NCBI GenBank assembly: GCA_002081555.1
Contig: MZNV01000407.1
Coordinates: 1-26,016 of the forward strand
Origin: Protostelium mycophagum
Taxonomy: Eukaryota; Evosea; Variosea; Protosteliida; Protosteliaceae
Length of the DNA: 26,016 nucleotides
Direction of reading: 5' to 3'
A program made the position numbers and the translations under genes. Below the pieces are notes generated by a model. The model saw only the letters and a list, made by a program, of their open reading frames with translations. It was not told the origin of the DNA and made no database searches. Shown piece after piece: positions 1-9,951 of this stretch (the stretch's first letter is position 1; each line of letters starts with the position of its first letter).

Positions 1-3
1 TTC

Positions 4-121
4 GTTGCGTCGTCACAAACATCGGGATCGGAAATAGCGGTTAAAGTGAAAGTTGCGCTTCTTACCGCAGATCACATCGGAGATACGCGTTAACCGCTAT
101 TTCCACTGTTGACGATGCAAC
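4..121. repeat. Imperfect inverted repeat, MITE- or hairpin-like
   Basis: A perfect 15-bp inverted pair lies at 30-44 (GGAAATAGCGGTTAA) and 90-104. An outer pair, GTTGCGTCGTCA at 4-15 and its near complement at 110-121, matches at 11 of 12 bases. The arms enclose about 45 bases. Because the left arm touches the window edge, the element may extend further. It could be a small non-autonomous DNA transposon or a structured intergenic or intron element; no target duplication can be judged. Confidence 0.55.
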
Positions 122-217
122 GCACGCCAACAACACCCACAGATGATTTGCTTTGGGGTAATGTTTCCCCATGAATAAAAATTTTTTTATTGACTCATCG
201 AATTTGATTATTTCCAG

Positions 218-576
218 GAGTGAATTTGTGGGCAATGGAACAGTGTGATAGTCTGAGCATCATCACTATTTTATGCCGAGCATTACTGCGGGATTTTTAT
301 GGACAATATCTTGCCCAATTGTATTAATAATCCATCATGTGGATTACTCTACTTGATGTTCATCTCAACAACATAAAGAAAAAGAGTGCGCAGGAGTTTG
401 TGATTATCTTAAACAAAACATTCCATATGACAGAACTATGGGTTGACAATGAGCAAGATCTATCCAGCCAAAAAATAGTCTGGAATTTTAAAGACAATCT
501 CGTTTATTTTTTTGCCGCTAGATATCCTCCATCAGAGCAGGTGTTTCTGAATCAGGTTCTCTTGAGCTGGTGTTGA
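218..576 (+). CDS. Possible 3' exons of an unidentified gene entering from the left
   Basis: A good 3' splice site (TTATTTCCAG, ending at 217) is followed by an open frame at 218-327, reading LWAMEQCDSLSII then RALLRDFYGQYLAQLY and a stop. In another frame, 337-576 is open and contains FHMTELWVDNEQDLSSQ. Both read like protein, but I found no splice junction that joins them in phase and recognise neither. The strand call rests on the acceptor site and on composition only. This may be one gene with a missed exon or two alternative ends. Confidence 0.25.
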
Positions 577-654
577 TCCAATGTTGACTTTTCCGTTCAT
601 CGCAGAGGTTGCAAACCTCTTTATCTTTTGCTGATGGCCTAAACCTGTTCCACA

Positions 655-3600
655 TCAAATTTTATGGAGTGTTTTTGTTTCGGTTTGAAGAAAACGCGTT
701 TTGATTTGATTTTCATTACAATGCGACTGACTTCATGTCGATGTTTTATCGTCGACAAGTGTACAACTCCTCACTCACCTCGTACAGATCCGTGCTAAAG
801 TGCGGTCGACGTGTATATCGTTTAGATTCGGTTTCACGGGGGACAATGGCTCAGTCTCAACCTTTTCAGGTTCTTTTTCCGCAGAACTCCTCAAAGTCTC
901 ATCGAATTCAGAAGTAGATGGTGGATCAGCGGGTGCCGCTTCTAATAAAACTGACGGGATGGTCTCCAACCTGCTAAAAATAAAAACCTTGGAGATCTAC
1001 AATGACCGATTTTTTTCTGGTGCACACATTACGACCTGAGGGTTATTTTTGTGCGGCTTTGCCGCGAAAAATGACGATCTACAACACCCATGTACAACAT
1101 TTTTTACTATCCGACCAAATTTTGCTGTTGTAGATAGAGACGGTTCGCCACAATAAAATCACAAAGACTTCACCTCGACGAATTCAACTCTTTTGTGGGG
1201 CTGACTCTGGCAGGTTGTATGGGGGTCTGCAACTGTGGAGACCCTGAGAGGGGCAGACTGTGAGACGAGGATACTGCGTTATTCGTTGTAGATGGGGGTG
1301 AGAGTGGCTTCGATTTCTCGTCCTCCCTGTGCTTCTTTGTATTTGCAAGCGCAGCTGCCGCCATCTTTTTGATGCCCACAGCTGAAAACGAACGGATTCC
1401 GGCTGTAAAATTCAGAAAAAAATGGTGATCTACAACGTTGTAAACCCACTATTTTTGGTGGAGCGTATATTTTTGTTTTCAACTGGTGCGGGGTGGTCCA
1501 TTGAGCTACTCATGGAGAAGGTCGAACTTTCCGCCTGATTTTTCTCAGAATCTTCTGATAGGTCCGAGATTTCCACGAAATTTCACCTTATTATCCGGGC
1601 TTTTTACAGGATATGAAGAAAAGGAGGAAGGGGCGTCTTTTTGTGACATCACTGGTGAATCTGGTTTTGATGGTGGTTTGAGAGATTCATCAACAGGTAC
1701 AGGCGCTTCTACAACGAGACATGTCAGTTTTATTTTTTTGTGATTTTTTTTTTTTTCAAATTTTTTTAGACCCTGTAGAAACATAAAAATTATTTTTTTA
1801 CAAAATATGAAACTTTAATTAAAAAGAATATATAAATTAATTATTTAAAATGAAGAAAAACTCACTGGAGTCCTTCCTCCTTCGCAATGTTCCGAAAATT
1901 CCGCCAGATTTCTCCGGTTTTTCCGGGCTGATGGTCGTTCTCGGAACAGGGGGGGATACTGCCTCCGGTGATGTAGGTTCTGTACAACGTTGTAGATTGG
2001 ACATGATATGATGACGTCATAATTAATTTGGCGTCGAGGGATAGTTTTTGTACAAAATTTAATCACAGCATTTGATGTCTCAAATTTCGCAGAAAAATAA
2101 TAAAAATTCACAGTACGTATGATGACGTCATCATACCTGACCCTGCACTGTGATCTCTGGGTGTTGTCGGCTCAGATAGTGTCACTGGAAGTTCCTCCTC
2201 TATTTAAATTTAAAATTTGGCGCGAAAAATAATAAATAAATCAATAAAGCCTCACGTTCTTCCTTCTTGCCCCTCCTATCAATATTTCAGTCTACAATTG
2301 ATTCTACAACACAAGAATCGCAAAAATCTGGGAAAAAACTGACCGCAGTGTGTTCTTGAACCCCTGTAGTGCCTTCTGACCCCACCCCTTCCTCTCAGGG
2401 GACCTGTCCCTGAGCTTTATTTCAGAAATGGAGACGACCGATGAGGTCTCAGAGTCTGAATCCGCTTTGGATTGTTCCACCGGTATTGGTGCCGGTTTTT
2501 TGACCGGGGTGATGAGTGACCGCCCCCTGCGCTGAAAACCGTCAGTATTTGTGGCACAAATGTTTGAGACATGGTCTACACCGGTGTAGATCGGTGTTTC
2601 GGGTGAAATTCCACGAAATCATTTTTCAGGTGAAAATGACCATCTACAACGATGTAAAAGGACGAACCCTCTCAGGCGAGTCGTCGATGGAGCCTCGCAG
2701 TGTCTCCACGGGGGTTTTGCTGATCTTCTTTACCGTGGGATCTTCGGGTTTCTCCTCTTCCACTTTTCTCTGAAGCTCAGACTGCGTCACTTGTCGCATC
2801 GCAGCCGCAGATTCAAGGGATTCCTTCTCGATGGCTTCTACATCCACCTGAAATTTCGTGAATTTACGTTCGGAAAGATGGATGAAATTTCGGGTGAGAA
2901 TCACCTCGTGCTTCACTTGAAGGATGGGTTGTATTGACAGGAGGACTTCAACAGCCTTCTTACCGTATGATATGTTCGCGTGATCGCTCAGTGAATCAGG
3001 GCCTGTCATCGTCAATGTGGTCACGTGACATACATCTACAACGTTGTCGACGCCGCAACTCGAGGCTTGTATACATAATGAAATTTCGCTCTTACAGGGT
3101 CGTGCTTTTGGAAACAAAAAATAAGATGTCATATGTAAGATGTCATAAATTGACGTACTGATGTTCTTTGTGCTTTCTGGCCTGGCAGATAGAATTGTCG
3201 GCGCAATCACCAAGGCAACGTTGCTCTGGTCCATCTTGTTGTCAGAACTTTCCTCGGAAAGTTCTCTGAAAAAGGAGAGGAGGTACAATAACACCTGATA
3301 GAGTCAGAAAAAAATGTCTGAATCTGTTTGGGTCGTTGTAGATCACCTTTCTGTTTTCTTCGGGTAACTTGGCAACAATAGAAATGGCGAGCTCTCTCAC
3401 AGCGGGGGGAACAGAGGACTAGAAATCTCAACGAAAATTCTTGGAAATTTCCGATAATATTTTTGGAATTTTCAAAAAAAATTACCTTTGTTGTCCTCGT
3501 CTGCAACCTGGGGCTGTCTTCAAGTCTTGGGGTTGCGTTGGCAGATTTTTCGGATCTGGGTGTCTCGGAACCTTCTAAAGTATTTTCCTCCGACATTTTA

Positions 3601-5965
3601 GTTCCGTCCAGCTCGAGTGTGGGCAGAACGGCGGGTCCGGAGTTTTCCGGTTCCACTACTTTCTGATTTTCCGGTTCCGTTTTTTTTTCCGATTCCGGAA
3701 TCTTTTCCGGTTCCGATTTCTCGATACTCTCATTCCGATTATCTTCCATCGTGTTGAGGAGATTCACGGATTCCGGTTCCGGAATAGTCACAGTTTTCGC
3801 GGAATTTTCGTCAGACTTCCCCATGATGACTTCTGATACGGAAAACGGTTTGGTGACGTCAGATGCGGTCCGCTCTTCTTTGCTCTCTACATCCTCATCC
3901 TGTCAAAAATGTCAATTTGACATTCTTGGGTATTGTCATGGGGACGCGATGCATCATGATGCTCACGCAACAGTCACGTTTAAGATGCGGTTGTTACCGC
4001 AAAAATTACCGTACTGTGGCGTGTAGAGTAACCACAAAAAATTATTTCAACGCTCCAACAATCCCCGAATCTCCACGATCTCCCAAAATCTCACCTCGTC
4101 TTCCGCAGCCGCATTCTCATACAACTTTCCCAGCTCCATGAACTCCAAGTACATGTCATACGTCATCAGCGGCTCGGGCAATTCTCGGAAGTACAACTTT
4201 AAGAGTCCGCTCACAACGTGAGGATCTGTATCTTTGAAAGGTTGTTCAGAGTCTTGGCTGCTGTTGAAAGTTCTTCCGTACAAAAAACCACCGTTGATGA
4301 TGCGTTTGAACGTGTCGATCTGTATTTTGCTCCCTGAAAGGCGCAATAACCCCACCTCCTTCACTGTGGATATTAGCATCTGCGAATGCAGTGCATCTGC
4401 GAATACAAATGTGAAAATGCGATTGCAGATTTTTGGTGATTCTTGTTGGTTGCCACCATAAAATGCGTCAAATAAATGCGCGTACGCATCTGCGAAAATG
4501 CAAGTGAATGAAACTTACGATAAGACCTGAGATATCTTATGGCAGATACCACGATGAGTGGCACAGTTGTAGATTCTCTTTTCAATACGACTTTTAAATC
4601 TACGCCGAAAACTTTAGATCCTTGAATTTCGTAATTTTTCGCAAAATTCTCGTATGCCTGACGTTTCTGCGAAATTTCATCAGAATCTTCCTCGAAATTT
4701 CATCGAGTATTTCGAATACGTCGTGAAATTCCGTGGAAAACTCACCGATTCTTCGTATTTTGTGAGCTCTGGAAGGATCCTCTGTCCGATGATATAAGCC
4801 GCATTTTCGTAGTGAGTTTGCATGATATCAAAATAATTCTTCAGTCCCAATACGATCTACAACAGTCAATATTCCATATCAATCTACAATTCGTCCATCT
4901 ACAACGAGTTTTTAACGGATTTATACGGGATTTCATTCAAAATATACTCAGTGAAAACGAATTAAATCTTTCCATTCAAAAGTTCAACACAAGTTGTGAA
5001 ACAAAAAATAAGATATCTCGACCTGGTATTCTGACAACGAGGCAAGATGTCTTAAACTCTGAAGGTTTCCCTCCTCATTTTCCCTCTGCTTCTCTTCGCT
5101 TAGCTCTACCGCCTCATTTGTTCGTGCCGCCGCCCTCTCGGCCTGTTCCTGTCAACCAATCTACAACGATGTAGAAGTCTCACTTTGTTGGCCTGTTGAA
5201 TTTCCTTTGTGAGTGACACCCAAGTCTCCACGACTTTTGAGTCCAAATCGGTCGCCTGAATAATTTTGTCTCGTTGTAAAATACCAGAATTACGGTTGTA
5301 GATGGAGTAAAAATCAAATATTCTGTGAATCTCTCGCACCAATAAAAATTTTATGTTGTGGATGTGCTGCAAGAGAAACATATGGATTACTCTCATTTAA
5401 AGGTGAATTTCTGCGAAAAAATGAATATGACACTTACCACCATCTTGTGCAGTCCATTCAAGTTCTGAAGGATCTGTCCGGCGTTATGAAGGTAAGACGC
5501 TGCGAAAAATCAGAAAAATCTCGCAGAAAAGACGAGGAAAACTGACCCGTCTTGGCCCATTGCTGCGTGATCTCTGAGGGCGGCAAACCCTTTACTTGTC
5601 CTGAATATTCGATTAAACTCGTTGCGTACGCATCTGCGCTCTCCGATGTCTCTGCGAAAAATCAATCTGAATATTCATATGAAAAAATGATGATTTCCCA
5701 CCAGTGAGGACCTTGATCTCCTTCTTTACATTCTTCGACATCTTCTCCACGTGATATTCGCTGCACCTGATCACCTACAAAGATCAACATGGAAGCATTG
5801 TGAGATGGAAAATGACGTTTGTGGAATGAGAGGATCACTCACTCTCTCTACCGTCTGGATCGTATTTCCAGTCTCAGAGACGGCCTTTTTCGGTTTCTTT
5901 TCCGTAATTCTTCGAAGAGTGGCGGTCCTCTTTGGACCTGCATCACCGCCGAAGGAGTTCATCAT
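655..5965 (-). CDS. BAR-RhoGAP protein (RICH/nadrin, ARHGAP17/44-like)
   Basis: Inferred exons in transcription order: 5965-5843, 5774-5702, 5651-5547, 5499-5438, 5366-5340, 5255-5184, 5148-5023, 4838-4746, 4666-4519, 4396-4095, 3899-3486, 3418-3347, 3294-3159, 3002-2917, 2847-2668, 2531-2344, 2275-2256, 2199-2137, 1979-1866, 1708-1587, 1534-1450, 1402-1174, 973-779, 730-655. All junctions keep phase, giving 1036 aa. Residues about 15-235 are a charged helical BAR-type region. RhoGAP starts near 255 with FGVDLKVVLKRE, then the arginine finger in GLLRLSGS, RELPEPLMTY, and NKMDQSNVALVIAPT with the expected Lys and Asn. Such proteins bend membranes and switch off Rho/Rac/Cdc42. An acidic Pro/Glu-rich 138-aa exon interrupts RhoGAP at 378-515. 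The tail (600-1036) is Ser/Pro-rich with SH3-ligand-like prolines. The frame stays open upstream of the chosen ATG to about 6060, so the start may lie further up. The last exon is the least sure; the first RhoGAP exons are the surest. Confidence 0.9.
2117..2136. repeat. 20-bp perfect palindrome at a splice donor
   Basis: GTATGATGACGTCATCATAC is a perfect 20-bp palindrome. On the transcribed minus strand its first bases are the 5' splice site (GTATGA) after the RhoGAP exon 2199-2137. It contains TGACGTCA. Confidence 0.85.
2575..2590. repeat. 16-bp perfect palindrome in an intron
   Basis: TCTACACCGGTGTAGA is a variant of the window-wide TCTACAACGATGTAGA block. It lies in RhoGAP intron 2532-2667, which also carries the common form near its donor at 2644. 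Confidence 0.85.
4376..4496 (-). repeat. Three repeated 3' splice-site-like units
   Basis: TTCGCAGATGC (minus strand) occurs at 4496-4486, 4403-4393 and 4386-4376. The middle copy is the acceptor that keeps phase into the RhoGAP exon starting at 4396. The last copy would also look like a legal acceptor but breaks the frame. Confidence 0.7.
5160..5175. repeat. Intron hairpin block TCTACAACGATGTAGA
   Basis: The block makes a 6-bp stem (TCTACA/TGTAGA) with a 4-base loop. It fills almost half of a 35-nt RhoGAP intron (5149-5183). An identical copy lies at 12440-12455 in a copine intron, and a 15-base match at 11015 in a 40-nt copine intron. Confidence 0.85.
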
Positions 5966-6571
5966 GTTGAATGAACTCTTCGTATGAGCCGATGGTCTTA
6001 CTTTTTTGAAGATGGAAGCCTGTGTGGTTTTGCGGAACAATTGAGCGAGCCGCTGAAGGAAAACTTTGTCAGGTCGGTGTCATTGTGAGACATTTTCCGA
6101 AATGCGCTGACCAGCTGGCCAACAGCAGAAGGACTTTGAACAACAGAGGACGCATCACACTTTTGCACCAAATTGTACACTAGAAGACGAATAAAACGTG
6201 GTAGTGAACGGGACAAATATCCGGCAGAAAGAATTTCCATTCTTTTTCAATTTCAAAATACTAGGCAACGACCCAGCGGCTTGGTTAATTCTACGTCAGC
6301 TACCGCGGGTCGCTCAGGATGCCTTGGGTACAAGAGATCAGAGAAATACAAAGGAGAAGATCAAGTGGCCTCAATGTGTCACTTCTGCTTATATATTGAA
6401 GACTGCTTTTCATATTAGTTTACATTGTGATTCGGACTCCATGGAGTCTGTTGAAACCAATACCGTGTAATAATATAATCCAGAGCCAGAACCGTCAGTG
6501 ATAAAATATTTCTGCTGCATCTCTTCTCTCACTGCAATGCATATGACGAAACAGACAAAACAAAATCAACC
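5966..6571. other. Region between RhoGAP and the YrhK gene; uncertain coding signal
   Basis: The minus frame of the first RhoGAP exon stays open to a possible acceptor at about 6061. Above it, minus-strand sequence near 6120-6180 (NLVQKCDASSVVQSPSAV) could be a further upstream exon. On the plus strand, an acceptor-like site near 6265 is followed by an open frame to 6470 that contains LILRQLPRVAQDALGTRD and KIKWPQCVTSAYILKTAF, which reads like protein. I cannot connect it to a start or to a family. The 5' control regions of both flanking genes should lie here. Confidence 0.3.
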
Positions 6572-6697
6572 ATGAAACATACACAATATTATTCACCAAA
6601 AAATAATTCCACAAAAAAAAGGGTATATTGCTCGCTCTACAACGGTTACGTAATCAGTGGATTTTTCTCTTCGATCATATCAAATCAATACAACATC

Positions 6698-7360
6698 ATG
6701 TCGTCAGAAACAGAGTACTTGATTCAAACCGACGATAGAACAACTCAGCGAAAAGAACTCTATGAAAAATCTTGGTGGAAGACAATCCACGCGCTCGCAT
6801 TTGTAATCGGTGGGGTCACTTTCCTCTTGGGGTCAATATGTTACCTTTCAGATGATTACGAATGGTCTCTTGGTTTTGAACTTGCCGGTGCACTCTATAC
6901 CATTGGATCTGTGGGATTCCTGACCGTGGACGTGCTGGAATTTTTCACATTCACACAAGACAAATGGCTGCGATTGAACATTGCTGCATCGGCTCTCGGA
7001 TCCACATGCTACTTGATAGGCTCCATATTTTTTATTCCTGAGCTGACCTCCTATCGATATGGTGGCGATGTTGGCGTCTGGGGCTTCATTTTAGGCTCTG
7101 CCTTCATCGCTGCATCACAATTCTGCAAGATGATCCGCATTTTCAGAGAGAAGCCGGTGGATTGGACGGCACTCGGAGTCGAAGGAGGCGCCTTCTTAGG
7201 TGCTTCATTCTTTTTGGTTGGAACAATCATGTTCAGATCAGATTCTGCTCCTCAATCAATCATCTATCATGATGTCATCATTTTGTGGATATGCGGCAGT
7301 ATCTTCTTCACCGTGGGTGGCATCTTTTTGTCTGTCAGGCATATGTTTTTAGGAAAATAA
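6698..7360 (+). CDS. Six-helix membrane protein made of three YrhK-like units
   Basis: This single-exon gene encodes 220 aa from the ATG at 6698. The frame is open further upstream (ATG at 6572), but that extension is low-complexity and contains the CTACAAC motif, so the inner ATG is preferred. A hydrophilic N-terminus of about 28 aa is followed by six hydrophobic segments: near 30-50, 57-82, 93-112, 124-144, 157-178 and 189-214. They pair into three copies of a helix-turn-helix unit with GS-rich turns (FLLGSICYL, YLIGSIFFI, WICGSIFFTVGG). This is the pattern of the YrhK family, small membrane proteins of unknown function. The protein has no catalytic motif and is likely an integral membrane protein. 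Family assignment is by pattern recall and is moderately sure; that it is coding is very sure. Confidence 0.85.
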   Translation: MSSETEYLIQTDDRTTQRKELYEKSWWKTIHALAFVIGGVTFLLGSICYLSDDYEWSLGFELAGALYTIGSVGFLTVDVLEFFTFTQDKWLRLNIAASALGSTCYLIGSIFFIPELTSYRYGGDVGVWGFILGSAFIAASQFCKMIRIFREKPVDWTALGVEGGAFLGASFFLVGTIMFRSDSAPQSIIYHDVIILWICGSIFFTVGGIFLSVRHMFLGK

Positions 7361-7361
7361 A
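7356..7361 (+). terminator. Poly(A) signal of the YrhK-like gene
   Basis: AATAAA overlaps the stop codon of the membrane protein gene, with further AATAAT repeats following. Confidence 0.5.
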
Positions 7362-7570
7362 TAATAATTTCTTTTTCATTTATTTCGTTATTAAGAGCTG
7401 ACAGACATTCTAACCCCTTGGAAATTATTCCAGAGTCCTAATGATGTATCATCTGTTTCTTTTATATTTTTCTGTGCGTCCTGTGCAGCAACCCTTCATT
7501 TAGAAACAACATGGAGCCATTCATTGTTCCGAACAATCCATGTGCAATTTCCGTTCTGATTTTTATTTAA

Positions 7571-8770
7571 ATGGAGCTCTTCGAGAATACACTAGGGTTG
7601 GCGGTTGCAGTCGTAGGTATGAGGAGGCAGTTTTGCAACTTGCGATTGAGACACGCACATGTCTTTCCCCCATTTTGCCTTACACTGCGAAGATCAGAAT
7701 CCGATGATACTCCTTTTGATCGGGATTGATGTTGTTGAAAATGCTTATAAAGAGGCCAATTTGTGTGTCGCAGATGTCCAGGATCGAATCGATTCATACC
7801 CAGAAGCAGCTCTCTCCGTCAACCTGTTTTGAAGACTGGCAGACTGGAGGTGCATGGATCCAATTGCATTGTTTTGCCTGTCCAGGAGGATCGTGGTGTG
7901 GAGGACCATGAGGTGGTTGTGCGGAGACTGGCGAAAATCAGATCCATCTCGTCACATTTTTGTTCTGTAATACAGACCTGACAGAAGAAGGGCAAAGAGC
8001 AAAGCCAATGAGATCTTGTGCATTTTGTCCGCCGGCGATCTTTGAGCGGGTTCGATTTTCTCCCAAGAAATTTCATAAAAGCTTTGGTGGAAAACAACCA
8101 GGTAGAATTTACTTTCCTTCCAAAAAAATACTATTTTTGCATGAGCCAAGAAGATTGCCAAGAGGTCAGCGACAACCTCATTTTTCAGGATGTTTTAAGA
8201 CCCTGAAGACCACTTCTTTTTCAAAAGGAAAACTCATCATACTTGTCAATAAAAGAGTTGAAACCTTTACTTTTCAAACTCTTTAAAGATCAAAAGTAGT
8301 CTCACACTTCGGCACCCTGCATAGCCAGTACTCACCCTAGTAGTGCCTCAAGCACATCTCCTCGACTCTCACGTAAACGCGATGCGTCGAGCAGCAGCTC
8401 GGGCTCCCATTTCGCGTGTGGTTTCAGGGTGATGTTCTAATCGGACCAGTGTGCCTGCGTCGGCGCTTTGTCCTTTCGAGTGAAGGGAGACCACATCTCG
8501 TGACACCGGCGATTGACATCCAAAAAATATATGAAGGGCGGAAGTGGATTATGGGTCATGGTATTGAAAAGTCCTTGAATCAGCGGTAAAACTATGTCAT
8601 TCAACACTGAATTTAGACAGGAATAGAATATTGATCGTTTCAGATCGACAGTTCACGAAAAATTCACCTTGTCTCTTGATTTTTTGGAAGTGGTCACGCG
8701 TCTTTCTGTCCTTGCCGAAATGATGTCCAAAAAAATCTGTTCAAAGTCCAGAGGAAGGGTTTCATTTTAG
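7571..8770 (+). CDS. Unrecognised multi-exon gene
   Basis: No single open frame spans this region, but phase-consistent exons can be joined: 7571-7616, 7693-7817, 7886-7966, then from about 8047 to near 8250, about 8392-8585, and 8644-8770. The product begins MELFENTLGLAVAVV, runs through IDVVENAYKEANLCVADVQD, EDRGVEDHEVVVRRLAKIRS and FRVWFQGDVLIGPVCLRR, and ends KKICSKSRGRVSF. The last intron (8586-8643, GTAAAA...TTTCAG) is the most convincing. The donor near 8240 is uncertain, and the acceptor near 8391 has three tandem CAG/GAG choices. I recognise no domain; there is no signal peptide, and the C-terminus is basic and Ser/Lys-rich. It could also be a gene with decay in its middle part. Confidence 0.5.
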
Positions 8771-8996
8771 TTTAAAGATTGAAATTCAGAGTCTACTTTG
8801 TGCTTTCCCCGTTGTCTGGCTGACTTATTTGAAAACAACTCCGTTGTAGACACAAGGCATGGGTTGTTGTCCAGAACGACATCTCCGTCGGTGTCATCTT
8901 TCGCGCGGAGATAAACACAACGCGGAAATGTCTTTTGGAAGGGTTTCCATTTTGTCACAGCAGAAAAAACTGCTCGCACTCACAACAACAACAACA
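8771..8996. promoter_or_regulatory. 5' region of the plus-strand zinc-cluster gene
   Basis: This 226-bp gap holds one GTTGTAG motif (8843-8849) and, just before the start codon, a CAA repeat (8982-8996) that would form an unstructured leader. No TATA-like element is clear. Confidence 0.4.
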
Positions 8997-9574
8997 ATGA
9001 AAGACATCAACCTGCGGAAGTCCACAAAGAGAAGAGTGCCATCATGCGTCAGCTGCCGAGACCGTCACTGGTCGTGTGATGAAGGTCAGAAGGTCCTCGT
9101 TTATGTGTGCTCAATATTCCAGCTCGACCATGCTACCACTGCAGCAGAAGAAATATAGAGTGCATCAGCAGACGTGACAAACGGTTTGCAGAGCCAAGCA
9201 ATGTACATAGAGAGATCAAAGAAAAGATCCTGCAGATGCACCATCAGGAGATGCAGAAAGAGAAGGAACAAGATGTTCCTCCGATGTGGCCGGCACATGT
9301 TTTCCCATCATTACCATTAGACACGCTCGCAGCAACGAAGTTTAGAACATTGCCAAAACTATCAACCCTCATGAAGACCTCGCGAAGAATCCATCCTCTT
9401 GATATGGTGAGTCCAGCAGTGTGTCCTTATTATTTATAGTCTCTGAAAAATAACAGCTCACTGCTCGATCTTTCACTCATCAGTCCTCGTCATGCTCGGT
9501 TGATCATGCGCCATACACAACAGCGACTCCCACAGATACAAACCAAGAGGCACAATGATCCAAATTATACATAA
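8997..9574 (+). CDS. Small Zn(II)2Cys6 DNA-binding protein (copy 1)
   Basis: Exons 8997-9084, 9123-9406 and 9440-9574 give 168 aa with all phases closed. Introns are only 38 and 33 nt. After splicing, residues 17-43 read CVSCRDRHWSCDEARPCYHC then SRRNIEC: Cys spacing C-x2-C-x6-C-x5-C-x2-C-x6-C, the binuclear zinc cluster of Gal4-type regulators. A basic stretch (KSTKRR) precedes it and a charged, helix-prone linker follows (HQEMQKEKEQD). The rest is short and has no fungal transcription-factor middle domain. The likely role is sequence-specific DNA binding in the nucleus. The start is supported by the paralogue at 10484, whose N-terminus aligns without gaps (MKDIN/MREVN) and whose first exon is also 88 nt. 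Confidence 0.85.
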
Positions 9575-9951
9575 ATTTTCAACAAAAAGACTTGTATTAT
9601 TTCACTTCTGTCGCGCTGTTCTGGCGCAAAGAGGCAAAGCATTATGATGAGACCAGTGTACATCACCAGATTATTTCAATCCAATCAAGTTTTTCAGAGG
9701 CAGAAGCCCCGTTTTCGTCAGCAGATCGCAGTGTTTTTAAGAGGAGTATTGCATCCTTATTTAAGTATTCTTTCAGTCGGGTCCTCATGCATTCCTGACG
9801 TCGACCTGCGAATATCCATAATTCTGCAGAACATCTCCGCGACATCATGACGGGTGTTTCGGATTGGTTTTATTTGACAGGTCTGAAATGTGCGCGAACG
9901 TATAACAGTGATGTCAGGACGTTCTTTGCATTTATTCGACACTGGATATTG
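9575..9951. other. Gap between the tail-to-tail zinc-cluster genes
   Basis: Several frames are open on both strands (for example plus 9592-9798, minus 9942-9757), but none has a supported start, splice pattern or family. It holds the 3' ends of both flanking genes. I see no convincing gene. Confidence 0.4.
9931..9936 (-). terminator. Poly(A) signal of zinc-cluster copy 2
   Basis: AATAAA on the minus strand, about 16 nt after the inferred stop codon at 9952, supports that stop. Confidence 0.6.

Noticed and set aside
7952-8030. Minus-strand signal-peptide-like start (MHKISLALLFALLLSG)
   Set aside because: The frame stops after 23 codons, no phase-consistent continuation was found, and plus-strand exons explain the region better.
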